This document shows, one piece after another, positions 24,306 to 33,672 of a DNA stretch of 62,277 nt (position 1 is the stretch's first letter; each line of letters starts with the position of its first letter). Below the pieces are notes generated by a model. The model had not been told where the DNA came from and ran no database searches. It saw only the letters and a list, made by a program, of their open reading frames with translations. The DNA lies in NCBI GenBank assembly GCA_964598425.1, contig CAZRBV010000015.1, positions 1-62,277 of the forward strand, written 5' to 3'. A program made the position numbers and the translations under genes. Source of the stretch: UBA12567 sp964598425. Its GTDB lineage: Bacteria; Planctomycetota; Phycisphaerae; Phycisphaerales; SM1A02.

Positions 24306-26258
24306 TCAAGGTGATTGCTTTGTCTCAACAACCTCATCGAGAATGGGTTCCAACGCAGAGAGGCCATCAGATTTGAGTCTGGGAATCAATCGGCCCTCCA
24401 CGATGATTGCTGGAACGCTACGGAAACCCTTGCGCTTGTAATCGGCAGCATCGTTAGCAATCAACTGATCAACGCCTGCGGAGTTGAGCGTGGTTCGAAA
24501 CTCCTCGGGATCAATTCCCATGCTTGCCGCCTGATCAACGACAATGTGTTCATCATCAGCCCCAAGCGAAGAACCGTTTTCGAGCAACCACCACGCCATG
24601 TCATAATGTGATTGATCACTACCGGCAATACCGGCAGCCACCAACGCCTTCGCAGCGAGGCACGATCCGGGCCTACTCTCGATGCGATCCGAAAGATTTG
24701 AATTGCAATCGTGATTGATGGGGAAGAATCGGAAAGTCAAGTTCGTAGGACCGTTCTCCTCTTCCCACGCGAGGATTCGATCCACGAACGTTGATTTGCT
24801 TGCGAAATCGACGAACATGGTGATACGAGGAGCGTGATCCGGTACATCAGGTCGACGAAAGATTCGATTTGGAGTTCGCAACCTCACAGGTCGGCCATCC
24901 CGCCAGTCTTCGATAAGTCGATCTACACCAACAGGTGGAACTGCTCGTTCGGCAGTTGCCTGGCCGCTCGCGATGGCATCAGCGATGCGATCAACAGTCG
25001 GTGTCAGTTTGGTTTGCAGCAACTGCCATTTCACCTGGACACCATTGACGAAAATCATCGGTGTGAAGAAGAGCCCAAGTTCAACACCGTCTTCAATGTC
25101 GGATCTCACACGCTGCAGTGTTTCATCACTCATCATGACCTCTTGAAAGATCAGGGGATCAAACCCCAGCTCTTCAACAAGTGGCGGCAAGTGACCACCA
25201 GGAAACTTTCCTCTGTGTTCGAATAACCAGCGGTGCATTTCCCAAAATGCTTCTTCGCCGCCGAGTATTCCGGCAGCTTCGGCTGATCGGGCAGCCCAGC
25301 ACGCGTTGGCATGCAAAGTCTTGTGCATGTAGTCATTGCAATCAGTACACATCGGGAAGTGTCTCACCGACAGTGACACGTCTCCTCGGCGGGCAAGAAC
25401 TCTCTGAATCTCATCTTCAAAAGACTTGCAGTCCGGGCAGCTGTAGTCACTGAACATAACCACATTGACAGGTGCTTCTGGATCGCCAAGCACCCACCGC
25501 GATGTGAGGAGGTTTCGTTTTTCGGGGGGATCTGCTGCTGGCTCTTCCACAGTCTCCGACTCGCCGCCAACCGTCGCGACTTCGTGTTCGGCAGCATCGA
25601 TGTCTTTCGGACTCGTGGTTTGTGACTCATTGGTGTTCTGCTCTGCTGACTGACTCAGAACAGATTTGACAAGCTGATCTTCTTCTTCTGCGGCTTGGAT
25701 GGCCCTGTTGGAAGACTGAACAATCTGTCCGCCCGCCAGGAGAATCGTGGCCAGCATGAAGGCGACAATACCGCCAGCGAACGCATTGGACTGCGCAGTG
25801 TGTTGACGGGTGCACTCAACAATGATCCAGAAGATAAAGTTGGCGATATGTGCTCCGAGGCAATACGGACAGATTTGTCCCTTTGCGACCATCACAAGAA
25901 CAAAGCCAAGACTGGCCAGTGCGCCAACTCTGACCAGCCAGACGAGCGGTTGTGGCAGGCCGCGGCGGCCAAGCAGCCACGCAACCAACAGACCCAGGAA
26001 CCAGGCAACACCAACATACGACACAGGCCAGTCAATTCCCGGAATTCGACCAAACGGACCGCTGGTGAGTGCCCCACATGCACTTTGGGGTCCGCATCCC
26101 GGGAGTGACTCACCAACGACGCCAAGTTGCTTCAGCGCGAGGAGCCCTGAAAAAACAACAGCGGCGCCGACGCAAAGTAACCCAATCAACCACAACGACA
26201 TAGGAGTGGACATCACACTGGACGATGCAACAGATCCCCGGCTTTCACTCTTTGCCAT
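24306..26258 (-). CDS. VKOR-DsbA-DsbA fusion (disulfide bond formation)
   Basis: 650 residues in three parts. Residues about 20-185 are a vitamin K epoxide reductase domain with four to five helices, loop cysteines Cys55 and Cys61 and the CPYC site (Cys130, Cys133). A linker rich in Glu/Thr/Ser follows. Residues about 255-435 are a DsbA-like thioredoxin domain with CPDC (Cys274, Cys277), an extra Cys304-Cys307 pair and a cis-Pro in FFTPMIFV. Residues about 475-640 form a second DsbA-like domain whose active site reads ASKS in place of CxxC, though VPAII keeps the cis-Pro. The fusion should oxidise periplasmic proteins with a quinone as the electron sink; the second domain may be a binding module. 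ATG 26258 has GAGAGGAG upstream. Confidence 0.9.
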   Translation of the reverse strand: MAKSESRGSVASSSVMSTPMSLWLIGLLCVGAAVVFSGLLALKQLGVVGESLPGCGPQSACGALTSGPFGRIPGIDWPVSYVGVAWFLGLLVAWLLGRRGLPQPLVWLVRVGALASLGFVLVMVAKGQICPYCLGAHIANFIFWIIVECTRQHTAQSNAFAGGIVAFMLATILLAGGQIVQSSNRAIQAAEEEDQLVKSVLSQSAEQNTNESQTTSPKDIDAAEHEVATVGGESETVEEPAADPPEKRNLLTSRWVLGDPEAPVNVVMFSDYSCPDCKSFEDEIQRVLARRGDVSLSVRHFPMCTDCNDYMHKTLHANACWAARSAEAAGILGGEEAFWEMHRWLFEHRGKFPGGHLPPLVEELGFDPLIFQEVMMSDETLQRVRSDIEDGVELGLFFTPMIFVNGVQVKWQLLQTKLTPTVDRIADAIASGQATAERAVPPVGVDRLIEDWRDGRPVRLRTPNRIFRRPDVPDHAPRITMFVDFASKSTFVDRILAWEEENGPTNLTFRFFPINHDCNSNLSDRIESRPGSCLAAKALVAAGIAGSDQSHYDMAWWLLENGSSLGADDEHIVVDQAASMGIDPEEFRTTLNSAGVDQLIANDAADYKRKGFRSVPAIIVEGRLIPRLKSDGLSALEPILDEVVETKQSP

Positions 26259-26329
26259 GTGGAAGGCTCCTCTCTCACTCACGTTGCGACAAACGGAACT
26301 GGCCAGACACTATTTCATCAGATTCGCGT

Positions 26330-28159
26330 TTACATACATTGTGGAGCGTCTATGCCGAGAAGTCCCAATCCATCTGCCAGCACGCGGCCAGTCAGGTCAG
26401 CCAGCCTGAGTCGCGACGCTCTCGACTCGGTGGTTGAGGCTTTCAGGACAGGGCACGATTGATAGAAGGCATTGAACGCCTCAGCAAGTTCTCTGAGATA
26501 CGCAGCGATTCGATGTGGTTCCAGTGACTCCGCGGTGCTGTGAACAACATCATTCCATCTCAATAGCGTCAAGGACACATTGCGCTCGGCTGGGTGTTCG
26601 ATGATGAACTCCGCGCTGGCATTGAAATCACCGGCCCGCTGCACAATAGAGCAGATCCGCGCATGGGCATACTGGAGGTATGGCCCAGTATCACCCTCAA
26701 ACGCAACCATGCGGTCGAGATCAAAGACATAATCCCTGACCAGATCATTCGCCAGGTCGGCGTATTTGATCGCTCCAATACCAACGGCCTGGCCAATTGA
26801 ATCGAGTTCACATTGCGACAGACCGTGTGTCGGTGCTTTGGGATCTGCGGATCTCGACTTCACTTCTGCGCGGCCACGATTGATGGACTCTTCGAGAAGA
26901 CTTGCGAGCGTTGCGTTCTCTCCACTTCGTGTCTTGAGGGGCTTACGATCCGGCCCAAGGACCGAGCCGAAACCAGTGTGTGAGAGTGTGACACCCCGAC
27001 CATCTTCCATCTTGCACCACCCAGCAAGCCGCGCTGCGTCGAAGACATCTCTGAAGTGGTCACGTTGTCTGGCGTCGACCACATAGATGCAACGATCCGC
27101 GCCAGTCTCTTCGGTTCGAACCCGCAAGGCTGCCAAGTCTGTTGTGGCGTAGAGAAATCCACCATCAGATTTCTGAATCAACAGGGGTCGTTCTCGATCC
27201 TCGAAGTCCACCACGGTGGCTCCCTGATCTTCACGGCACAGACCATGGGATTCAAACCAGTCCAGAACTCCACGAAGACGATCTCTGTAGAAGGACTCAC
27301 CTCGGTTGTCCGACTTGGTCATTTGAACACCCAGGAGATCAAGGGCTTCACTCATGGCATCGGTTGTCACCCCGATGAGCGCTTTCCAATCCTCAACAAG
27401 TTCAGTATCCCCTTGCTGCAACGAAACCAGGGTCTTTCCGGCATCGGATCGCATTGCCGCGGCGCCGGCATTCTGCTCTTCGAGTTCCGCAATCCGGTGA
27501 GGTCCTGATTGTCTTACTTTCGCAGCTGCAAGGCCCTTTGGATCGGCTTTGGCAAGTGCCTGTGCATCTCGGTATGCAGCGTCAAGATCACTCAGGGTCA
27601 ATGAGGTGAGATTTGCACCACGGGTACGAAGAAGATGAAGAACCAGGGCGACCGGAAGGCCCCAATCTCCAAGGTGATTCTCACGATGTACATCGTCGCC
27701 CAAGCGAGTCAGGATTCGAGCGAAGGCATCACCAATGATGGTTGATCGGAGGTGTCCGACATGCATTTGCTTTGCAACATTGACACCACACATATCAATG
27801 ACAACGGTTTCTGGACACTGGTGAGGTTCAACACCCAACTGCGGAGTATCCATCGACTCGAGCGCTGCGGTAATGGTTGAAGTCTTGAGGGTGATATTGA
27901 TGAACCCCGGGCCACCGACTTCAGGTGCCTCAGCGATATCGGAGATATCGACAGCCTCAATGAGCTCGGTCGCCAATTCGCGTGGATTGCGGCCCACCCG
28001 CTTGGCGAGCCCCATAGAAGCGTTGCATTGATAGTCGCCGAATTCCGGCTTCGTGGAGAGGCGAATGACAGGATCGCTTCCTTCAAAATCGGGTCCGAGG
28101 ACCGCAACAATGGCGGATCCAAAGGCCTGGGCAAGAGCTTGGTGCAAGGTGGCTGGCAT
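26330..28159 (-). CDS. argS: Arginyl-tRNA synthetase
   Basis: Charges tRNA-Arg. 609 residues from the ATG at 28159 (28189 is also possible, giving 619). It has the N-terminal arginyl recognition domain, the HIGH-type motif HVGHLRS, the KMSKS-like region LKTRSG and a C-terminal anticodon-binding helical domain ending in LADGLGLLGID. FGDYQCNASMGLAKRV and HENHLGDWGLP (read as HRENHLGDWGLP) are typical. It is divergent from the B12-MeaB gene, 54 bases between starts. Confidence 0.95.
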   Translation of the reverse strand: MPATLHQALAQAFGSAIVAVLGPDFEGSDPVIRLSTKPEFGDYQCNASMGLAKRVGRNPRELATELIEAVDISDIAEAPEVGGPGFINITLKTSTITAALESMDTPQLGVEPHQCPETVVIDMCGVNVAKQMHVGHLRSTIIGDAFARILTRLGDDVHRENHLGDWGLPVALVLHLLRTRGANLTSLTLSDLDAAYRDAQALAKADPKGLAAAKVRQSGPHRIAELEEQNAGAAAMRSDAGKTLVSLQQGDTELVEDWKALIGVTTDAMSEALDLLGVQMTKSDNRGESFYRDRLRGVLDWFESHGLCREDQGATVVDFEDRERPLLIQKSDGGFLYATTDLAALRVRTEETGADRCIYVVDARQRDHFRDVFDAARLAGWCKMEDGRGVTLSHTGFGSVLGPDRKPLKTRSGENATLASLLEESINRGRAEVKSRSADPKAPTHGLSQCELDSIGQAVGIGAIKYADLANDLVRDYVFDLDRMVAFEGDTGPYLQYAHARICSIVQRAGDFNASAEFIIEHPAERNVSLTLLRWNDVVHSTAESLEPHRIAAYLRELAEAFNAFYQSCPVLKASTTESRASRLRLADLTGRVLADGLGLLGIDAPQCM

Positions 28160-28213
28160 CGGGGACGGGAGTATAGCCCCCACATTCATGGCGTTGAGGT
28201 GGCTTCAACTATC

Positions 28214-29365
28214 ATGCCGGACCCAGAAAGACACCACATGCCAAGCCCAACCACCGAACCAACAACGACTCTGGAAAAGATCGATCGATGCAGCCACTTG
28301 CCCCATCGGCCACGGGTCTTGCTTGGCAAGATGGGCCTGGATGGTCACGATCGAGGTGTCAAGCTTATTGCCAGAGCACTCCGTGACAGTGGGGTACACG
28401 TAATTTACTCAGGCTTGTGGCAGACCCCAAGAAGCCTTGCAATCGCTGCTCGAGATGAAGATGTGGATTGCATTGCGGCGTCGATGATGAGTAACTCCCA
28501 CAAAGTACTGGTTCCGAATCTGATTGACTCATGTCGTGAGATTGGTTGCGCTGACGTCCGGGTCAATATTGGTGGGATTATTCCTCAGGAAGATGTGCAG
28601 GAGATGCTCGATGCTGGTGTTCACAGAGTGTTCCACACAGGCACCAGCATGCTTGACATTGTTGAATCCGTCGCAGATTCAGTTGTTCCATATGAGCAAC
28701 CAGCACGTGAAGCGGCGCCTCAATCGCAACTTGCGCGGGCAATCAGTATGTGCTGGGAAGGATGCTCGTACGACCACCCAACCGCCAGACCTTCTCGAAT
28801 CATTGGATTAACCGGGTCACCTGGTGCAGGGAAGAGCACACTGGTTGCCGCCATCGCTTCGGCACTTCACTACCGAGGCGAGCGCCTCGCAGTGGTTGCC
28901 TTTGATCCAATGAGTCCAATCACCAGTGGTGCGTTGCTTGGCGACCGTCTTCGAGTTGATTTCAATACTGTGGATGAGTCCGTGTTCTACCGATCACTCG
29001 CTGTGATCGGAGAGGACTACCAGCATTTGCCCTCCATTCTTGGGTTGCTCGGCGGCGCCGGGTACGACAATGTCATTGTGGAAACGGTGGGATCAGGGCA
29101 AAGTGACGTGGCGATTCGAGAACACGTTGACTCGACGATCGTTGTCGTGGTTCCAGGAATGGGAGATGCAGTCCAGATGGACAAGGCCGGGATACTTGAA
29201 ATCGCAGACACTTTTGTAGTCAACAAAGCTGATTTTGAGGGCGAGGCTCGATTGGTTCGGGAGTTGCTTGATATCTCGACAGGCCGCCCCATCTTCGAGA
29301 CAGTTGCCACAAGGGGCCAGGGGGTGGACGAATTGGCAGACCACCTCTTTCCGGCGGAAGGCTGA
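28214..29365 (+). CDS. B12-binding domain fused to MeaB-type GTPase
   Basis: 383 residues. Residues about 30-160 are a cobalamin-binding domain of methylmalonyl-CoA mutase type, with RVLLGKMGLDGHDRGVKLIA (DGHDRG, 43-48). Residues about 195-383 are a G3E GTPase of the MeaB/ArgK type: P-loop GSPGAGKST (201-209), ETVGSGQSDVA (290 on) and NKAD (337-340). In IcmF these two parts are followed by a mutase domain; here the mutase barrel is missing and the GTPase is short after NKAD. It may chaperone or reload B12 in a separate mutase for propionyl-CoA or branched-acyl-CoA use. Start at 28214 (GAGGTGG upstream) or 28238. Confidence 0.85.
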   Translation: MPDPERHHMPSPTTEPTTTLEKIDRCSHLPHRPRVLLGKMGLDGHDRGVKLIARALRDSGVHVIYSGLWQTPRSLAIAARDEDVDCIAASMMSNSHKVLVPNLIDSCREIGCADVRVNIGGIIPQEDVQEMLDAGVHRVFHTGTSMLDIVESVADSVVPYEQPAREAAPQSQLARAISMCWEGCSYDHPTARPSRIIGLTGSPGAGKSTLVAAIASALHYRGERLAVVAFDPMSPITSGALLGDRLRVDFNTVDESVFYRSLAVIGEDYQHLPSILGLLGGAGYDNVIVETVGSGQSDVAIREHVDSTIVVVVPGMGDAVQMDKAGILEIADTFVVNKADFEGEARLVRELLDISTGRPIFETVATRGQGVDELADHLFPAEG

Positions 29366-29383
29366 CGTCGGGCTGTACACTTG

Positions 29384-31816
29384 ATGCCGATGTCAGATTC
29401 CGAGGCTGCCGGCTCTCCCGGCGCCCACGAACACCACCAGCCAGTAACAGAACTGGCGCGGGATCTTCGGCTCTTCGATGTCACAATGGTTGGCGTCGGA
29501 GCGATGATTGGCGCTGGCATTTTTGCGCTTACGGGCATCGCTGCCGGCAAGGCGGGACCAGGACTTATCCTCGCCTTCTGCCTCAATGGTGTGCTGACGT
29601 TGTGCACGGCGATGGTCTACGCCGAAGTCGGAAGCGCCGTTCCAGCTGCAGGTGGGGGCTACCTATGGGCTCGGTTTGGATTACCTGGCCCAGCGGCATT
29701 CTTGACTGGTTGGATGGATTGGCTCGCCCATGCAGTTGCCGGGTCGCTGTACGCGGTCATTTTTGGTGCGTATGTCGTGTGGGGGGCGCAGACGATTCTT
29801 GGTTGGGGAGAACCACCGAGCGGGGCGGGTCATGACGCTGCAATGGGAACGCTCTTTGGCATACAGGCGTGGCCAATTGCAAAAGGTTTGACGTTGGCGA
29901 TCTGTTGCTTGTTTCTGTGGATCAACCATCGTGGATCCAGCGAGACCGGAAAAGCCGGAAACATCATCACAGTGGCGAAGATTGTGGTCATCACGGTTTT
30001 CATCGCCGCTGGTTTCGTCGCGATGGCCCAAGGCGACACATCTCAAGTCGGCGAGAAGTTCACACCGTTCCTTCCTGAGGGATTCAGTGGCGTGCTGATC
30101 GCGATGGGCCTGACATTCATAGCGTTTGAGGGATATGAGATCATCGTTCAGGCTGGTGAAGAAGTTGTTGAACCAAGACGTAACATTCCAAAGGCTGTTT
30201 TCCTCTCGCTTCTGATCGTGATACCGATCTATATATTGGTAGCCATTGTGTGCCTTGGTGCGATGTCGATCCCTCATGATGTCATCGAGGCAACAGGCTG
30301 GCGATCCGGAGATACATGGCGGTATCTGGCGGGCCTCGGCGAGACTGGTGTTGCAGTCGCGGCCAATGCGTTCATTCCATTTGGTATCGGTGCCATCCTT
30401 CTGGTCATCGGCGCAGTGCTCTCAACAATGAGCGCTCTGAATGCGACAACGTTTTCCTCAACACGCGTGTCCTTCGCTATGGGTCGAGATCGGTATCTAC
30501 CAGCGGCCTTGTCACATGTGTCCCCAACCACACGAACACCATCAATTGCCTTGGCTGCCAGTGGCGTGCTTATCATTGGCGTTGCACTGTTGTTGCCAGC
30601 AGAGAAGGTTGCGGCTGCAACATGTGCCATGTTTCTTCTGGTGTTTGCACTGGTCAACATTGCCTCCATAGTCATTCGGCGCAAGTATGGCGACAAACTT
30701 CGATATGGATACATGGTTCCAGGTGGCCCTGTGGTTCCAATTGTCGCCGCTGCCGGTCAAGTTGGACTCGCGATATGGCTGCTCGCCTCCCAACCACTCA
30801 CACTCTGGTTGACGGTCGGTTGGGTGGTACTTGGGTTGGTGATCTACTACACATGGTCGAGATCGCAGGAACACGCATTCAGGGCATCACCTGTAATCTA
30901 TGAACAGACTGCTCAGACGATCGAGTCGGACTATGAGGTGCTCGTTCCTGTGGCAAACCCGGCGACTGCCGGTTCGCTGGTTGATTTGGCTGCTCGCTTA
31001 ACCGATCCAAAGAACACAGCAGTCACAGTTCTCAACGTCGTGAAGGTTCCAGAACAGCTTCCATATGGTTCAACAGAACCATTTGTTGAGGCGGGCAGGG
31101 TTGTGGTCGAACGCGCAATGGCTGCTGCAGAAGCCAGCGGCCGAGAAGTTGCAGGGCTCGTGCGGGTGAGCCGGCACCCCGGCCAATCAATCGTGGAAAC
31201 AGTACATGAGCGCAATATCGGTACGCTTGTGATGGGCTGGACCGGTCCAAAGCGTGGTCCACAGAAGCTGCGTTCTATTGTTATTGGTGAGCAGATTGAC
31301 ACGGTCATTCGAAGAGCGGATTGCGACACAGTGGTTGTTCGGGGGTCAATCCCACCGTCACCCAAGAGGATCATTGTCCCCGTGGCCCACCCCAAACAAG
31401 GTCACTTTGCTGTGTCGCTTGCAGCCAGACTTGCGGGTCCACAGACAGTGATAGAAGCGGTTCGAATCGTTCGATCCTCGGTAGAAGTGAAGGATGCGGA
31501 GCGCCGCCTCAAAGTAGATCTCTTTGGCGAGGATGGATCACCCGACGTTGCAGGCCTTGAATGGCCGGTTGAAATGCAAATCGTGGTGTCAAATGATGTC
31601 ACTGACGCCCTGGTGGAAGCAGCAGCGCGATCAGACCTTCTGATTCTTGGCGCGACCCGCGGTGGATGGCGCGGGAGTATGTTCAGTCCCATCCATTATG
31701 GCGTAGCTGCCCGATGGCAGGGCCCCTTGTTGCTCGTACGAATGCACTCTGGCGCGGCAAGATTCGCGGCCCAGAGAACAATCGACTTCCTGTTGTCAAA
31801 GGATCCTGAACAATGA
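29384..31816 (+). CDS. APC-family transporter with two C-terminal UspA domains
   Basis: 810 residues. The first about 500 form an amino acid/polyamine/organocation transporter with about twelve helices; MVGVGAMIGAGIFALTGIAAG is the classic first-helix motif. Residues about 520-655 and 660-795 are universal stress protein domains, each keeping a nucleotide-loop remnant (VMGWTGPKRGPQKLRSIVIG and LGATRGGWRGSMFSPIHYG). The fusion suggests transport gated by ATP, cyclic nucleotides or stress (inference). The substrate is unknown. ATG at 29384 or 29390; a TTG at 29381 also fits. The next gene overlaps by 4 bases. Confidence 0.88.
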   Translation: MPMSDSEAAGSPGAHEHHQPVTELARDLRLFDVTMVGVGAMIGAGIFALTGIAAGKAGPGLILAFCLNGVLTLCTAMVYAEVGSAVPAAGGGYLWARFGLPGPAAFLTGWMDWLAHAVAGSLYAVIFGAYVVWGAQTILGWGEPPSGAGHDAAMGTLFGIQAWPIAKGLTLAICCLFLWINHRGSSETGKAGNIITVAKIVVITVFIAAGFVAMAQGDTSQVGEKFTPFLPEGFSGVLIAMGLTFIAFEGYEIIVQAGEEVVEPRRNIPKAVFLSLLIVIPIYILVAIVCLGAMSIPHDVIEATGWRSGDTWRYLAGLGETGVAVAANAFIPFGIGAILLVIGAVLSTMSALNATTFSSTRVSFAMGRDRYLPAALSHVSPTTRTPSIALAASGVLIIGVALLLPAEKVAAATCAMFLLVFALVNIASIVIRRKYGDKLRYGYMVPGGPVVPIVAAAGQVGLAIWLLASQPLTLWLTVGWVVLGLVIYYTWSRSQEHAFRASPVIYEQTAQTIESDYEVLVPVANPATAGSLVDLAARLTDPKNTAVTVLNVVKVPEQLPYGSTEPFVEAGRVVVERAMAAAEASGREVAGLVRVSRHPGQSIVETVHERNIGTLVMGWTGPKRGPQKLRSIVIGEQIDTVIRRADCDTVVVRGSIPPSPKRIIVPVAHPKQGHFAVSLAARLAGPQTVIEAVRIVRSSVEVKDAERRLKVDLFGEDGSPDVAGLEWPVEMQIVVSNDVTDALVEAAARSDLLILGATRGGWRGSMFSPIHYGVAARWQGPLLLVRMHSGAARFAAQRTIDFLLSKDPEQ

Positions 31817-32064
31817 GCATTCGAGATCTCCGACACATGGGATTACTCAAGCCGGAGTCGAAGTGGACGAACCGGCTCCCACGATCAAGTGTTCGAGGCA
31901 CGCTGGCACTGATGTGGTTTCTCCTGTCAATTGGAGGCAGTGCGCTGATGGTGTATGGCGACGGCGGCGGCTGGACGTGGATTGGTCTCAGTTGCTTCGT
32001 TGTTGCGCTCTTCGGATTCATTCAACAGAACATCACGTCGGTTGACGCTGGAGGCCTGGACTGA
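31813..32064 (+). CDS. Small two-helix membrane protein
   Basis: 83 residues. A basic N-terminus (about 1-30) precedes two hydrophobic segments (LALMWFLLSIGGSALMVYG and WTWIGLSCFVVALFGFI). It starts with ATG overlapping the stop of the APC-UspA transporter by 4 bases, so it is likely co-translated and may be a partner of that transporter (inference). No family is recognised. Confidence 0.72.
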   Translation: MSIRDLRHMGLLKPESKWTNRLPRSSVRGTLALMWFLLSIGGSALMVYGDGGGWTWIGLSCFVVALFGFIQQNITSVDAGGLD

Positions 32065-32075
32065 CTGTTGAAGTG

Positions 32076-33638
32076 TCAGTCGACAGGATCTCGTTGAAGA
32101 ATCGTGAAGTTCATCATGTGCAGGAGCGTTTCTGTGGATGCCTCAGCCACCGATCGGAATTGGTCAACTGTGTCCTGCGCATGATCCAAAGCAATCTTTC
32201 CCAGCATATCCGCCTTGTGAAGCAGGATGTCTTCGAGGTCTGCTGTGGTATTCCTCGCGTGACCTGAGGGATACATCACCAAGCCACTCTCAAGCACAGT
32301 TCCATCTTGAAGAGACATTGTGATAGATGTCGGGATTCCATCTGGATACCGTCGGTCGTAATCTTCCCCGCCATGTTCAAATGTGATGAGTCCCATCAGC
32401 CGTCGTGTTGCCTCGTTGTGAATTGCATCGACGCCATAGTCTTCCGGCAAGAGCATCAGGAGTTTCCACCACGCGTCATTGCCATCCGCCAAGTTCCCCG
32501 ACTCGCGTTGGCCTGCGAGATCGATGGCCTTTCGAAGCATGGTGGAGACGATGTAGACCATCGAGTGATCGGCGCTCTGCCTGGTTCGGGGGTCACGCTT
32601 GGCTGGATCTCCGATGATCCCAAAGGCGGGCTCATACGCGACGATTCGGATCTCATCGATTGAATCAGAATTCTCAAGGACCTCAGGGTTCTTTGAAATC
32701 AAGTCGATCAGACCCTGAAGCGCGCCAGCACTTTGATGTTCATACAGGCCCAGTTTGAAGTGCATTCCCATCACCGCGAAGTCATCACCACTGTGAGAAA
32801 GCGTGAGATCAAATGGAGAGTCTCCGTCGGTGGGTTCAAACTGACGCCAGATTGCTTCCGGGTTCCTGAAGATGTCCTTGGGCCCGATGAAGCCTCTCAT
32901 AGACCGCTTCATTGAGAGAATTGCCACTTCGGTACTGATAGCAGCTGAGGCGCCTTTGGAGTCAGACAATTGTTTGCCTGCTCGGATCGCTCTCCAGGGG
33001 ACGTAGTGCGCGACAACCATTCCGATAGCCGACTCGATCTGCTCAGGCGTCGCGCCGAGCATGGCTCCATACACAGCTGCCGATGCGATGGCACCATGGA
33101 CAACGTGATCAATCTTGTAGGTCTTGAGGCTGAATACCTCGGCCAGCCGGCCTCTGATTTCGTCTAGGCAGATCATGCCTCGGACTGCTGCGGCACCATC
33201 CAGGCCAGCTGTTTGTGCTGCGGCGATTGGAACTGCGTAGAAGTCGTTATGCCCAAACTCTCCTGCGGTGTTCCCAAGTGCGGGGTTGAATCCAAAGTTC
33301 GTTCCGTTGCTGTCCCACTCACGAACAGCCGAAGCATTGGCAGCGATTGCCTTCTCTGTGGCGAGTCGCGTTCCACACCCGAACATAGTGGCACCCGAGT
33401 CATCGCGATAGCAGAGCGCTTCTTCTCGAAGTACACAGGGGGCGTTTGTCTGCATCGCGATCGCTGAGAGCCCACACAGAACGCTGTCAACAAAGAACTG
33501 GATGGTTCTGTCTTCCACTGCGGATCCAGGATTACCTGTGGCACCAGAAATGAAATCACAGGCGAAGTGCCCTATTCCAAGCGCTTGGTTCGTGTCGCGT
33601 CCCAGGGTGATTGTCGTGTCGGTCGCTGTGGCGGTCAT
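32076..33638 (-). CDS. prpD: MmgE/PrpD family protein (2-methylcitrate dehydratase-like)
   Basis: 520 residues from the ATG at 33638. The family dehydrates 2-methylcitrate to 2-methyl-cis-aconitate in the propionate pathway. It shows the MmgE/PrpD pattern: GLDGAAAVRGMICLDEIRGR, KTYKIDHVVHGAIASAAVYG and a C-terminal half with DHSMVYIVSTMLRKAIDL. PrpC and PrpB are encoded about 30 kb to the left, so the three enzymes are unlinked but may act together. Other MmgE/PrpD members (cis-aconitate decarboxylase, iminodisuccinate epimerase-type) cannot be excluded, so the symbol is tentative. Its stop lies 11 bases from that of the small membrane protein gene. Confidence 0.82.
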   Translation of the reverse strand: MTATATDTTITLGRDTNQALGIGHFACDFISGATGNPGSAVEDRTIQFFVDSVLCGLSAIAMQTNAPCVLREEALCYRDDSGATMFGCGTRLATEKAIAANASAVREWDSNGTNFGFNPALGNTAGEFGHNDFYAVPIAAAQTAGLDGAAAVRGMICLDEIRGRLAEVFSLKTYKIDHVVHGAIASAAVYGAMLGATPEQIESAIGMVVAHYVPWRAIRAGKQLSDSKGASAAISTEVAILSMKRSMRGFIGPKDIFRNPEAIWRQFEPTDGDSPFDLTLSHSGDDFAVMGMHFKLGLYEHQSAGALQGLIDLISKNPEVLENSDSIDEIRIVAYEPAFGIIGDPAKRDPRTRQSADHSMVYIVSTMLRKAIDLAGQRESGNLADGNDAWWKLLMLLPEDYGVDAIHNEATRRLMGLITFEHGGEDYDRRYPDGIPTSITMSLQDGTVLESGLVMYPSGHARNTTADLEDILLHKADMLGKIALDHAQDTVDQFRSVAEASTETLLHMMNFTILQRDPVD

Positions 33639-33672
33639 GACGCAATGCTTCTTTCTGTAGGGGGTTCTGAGT

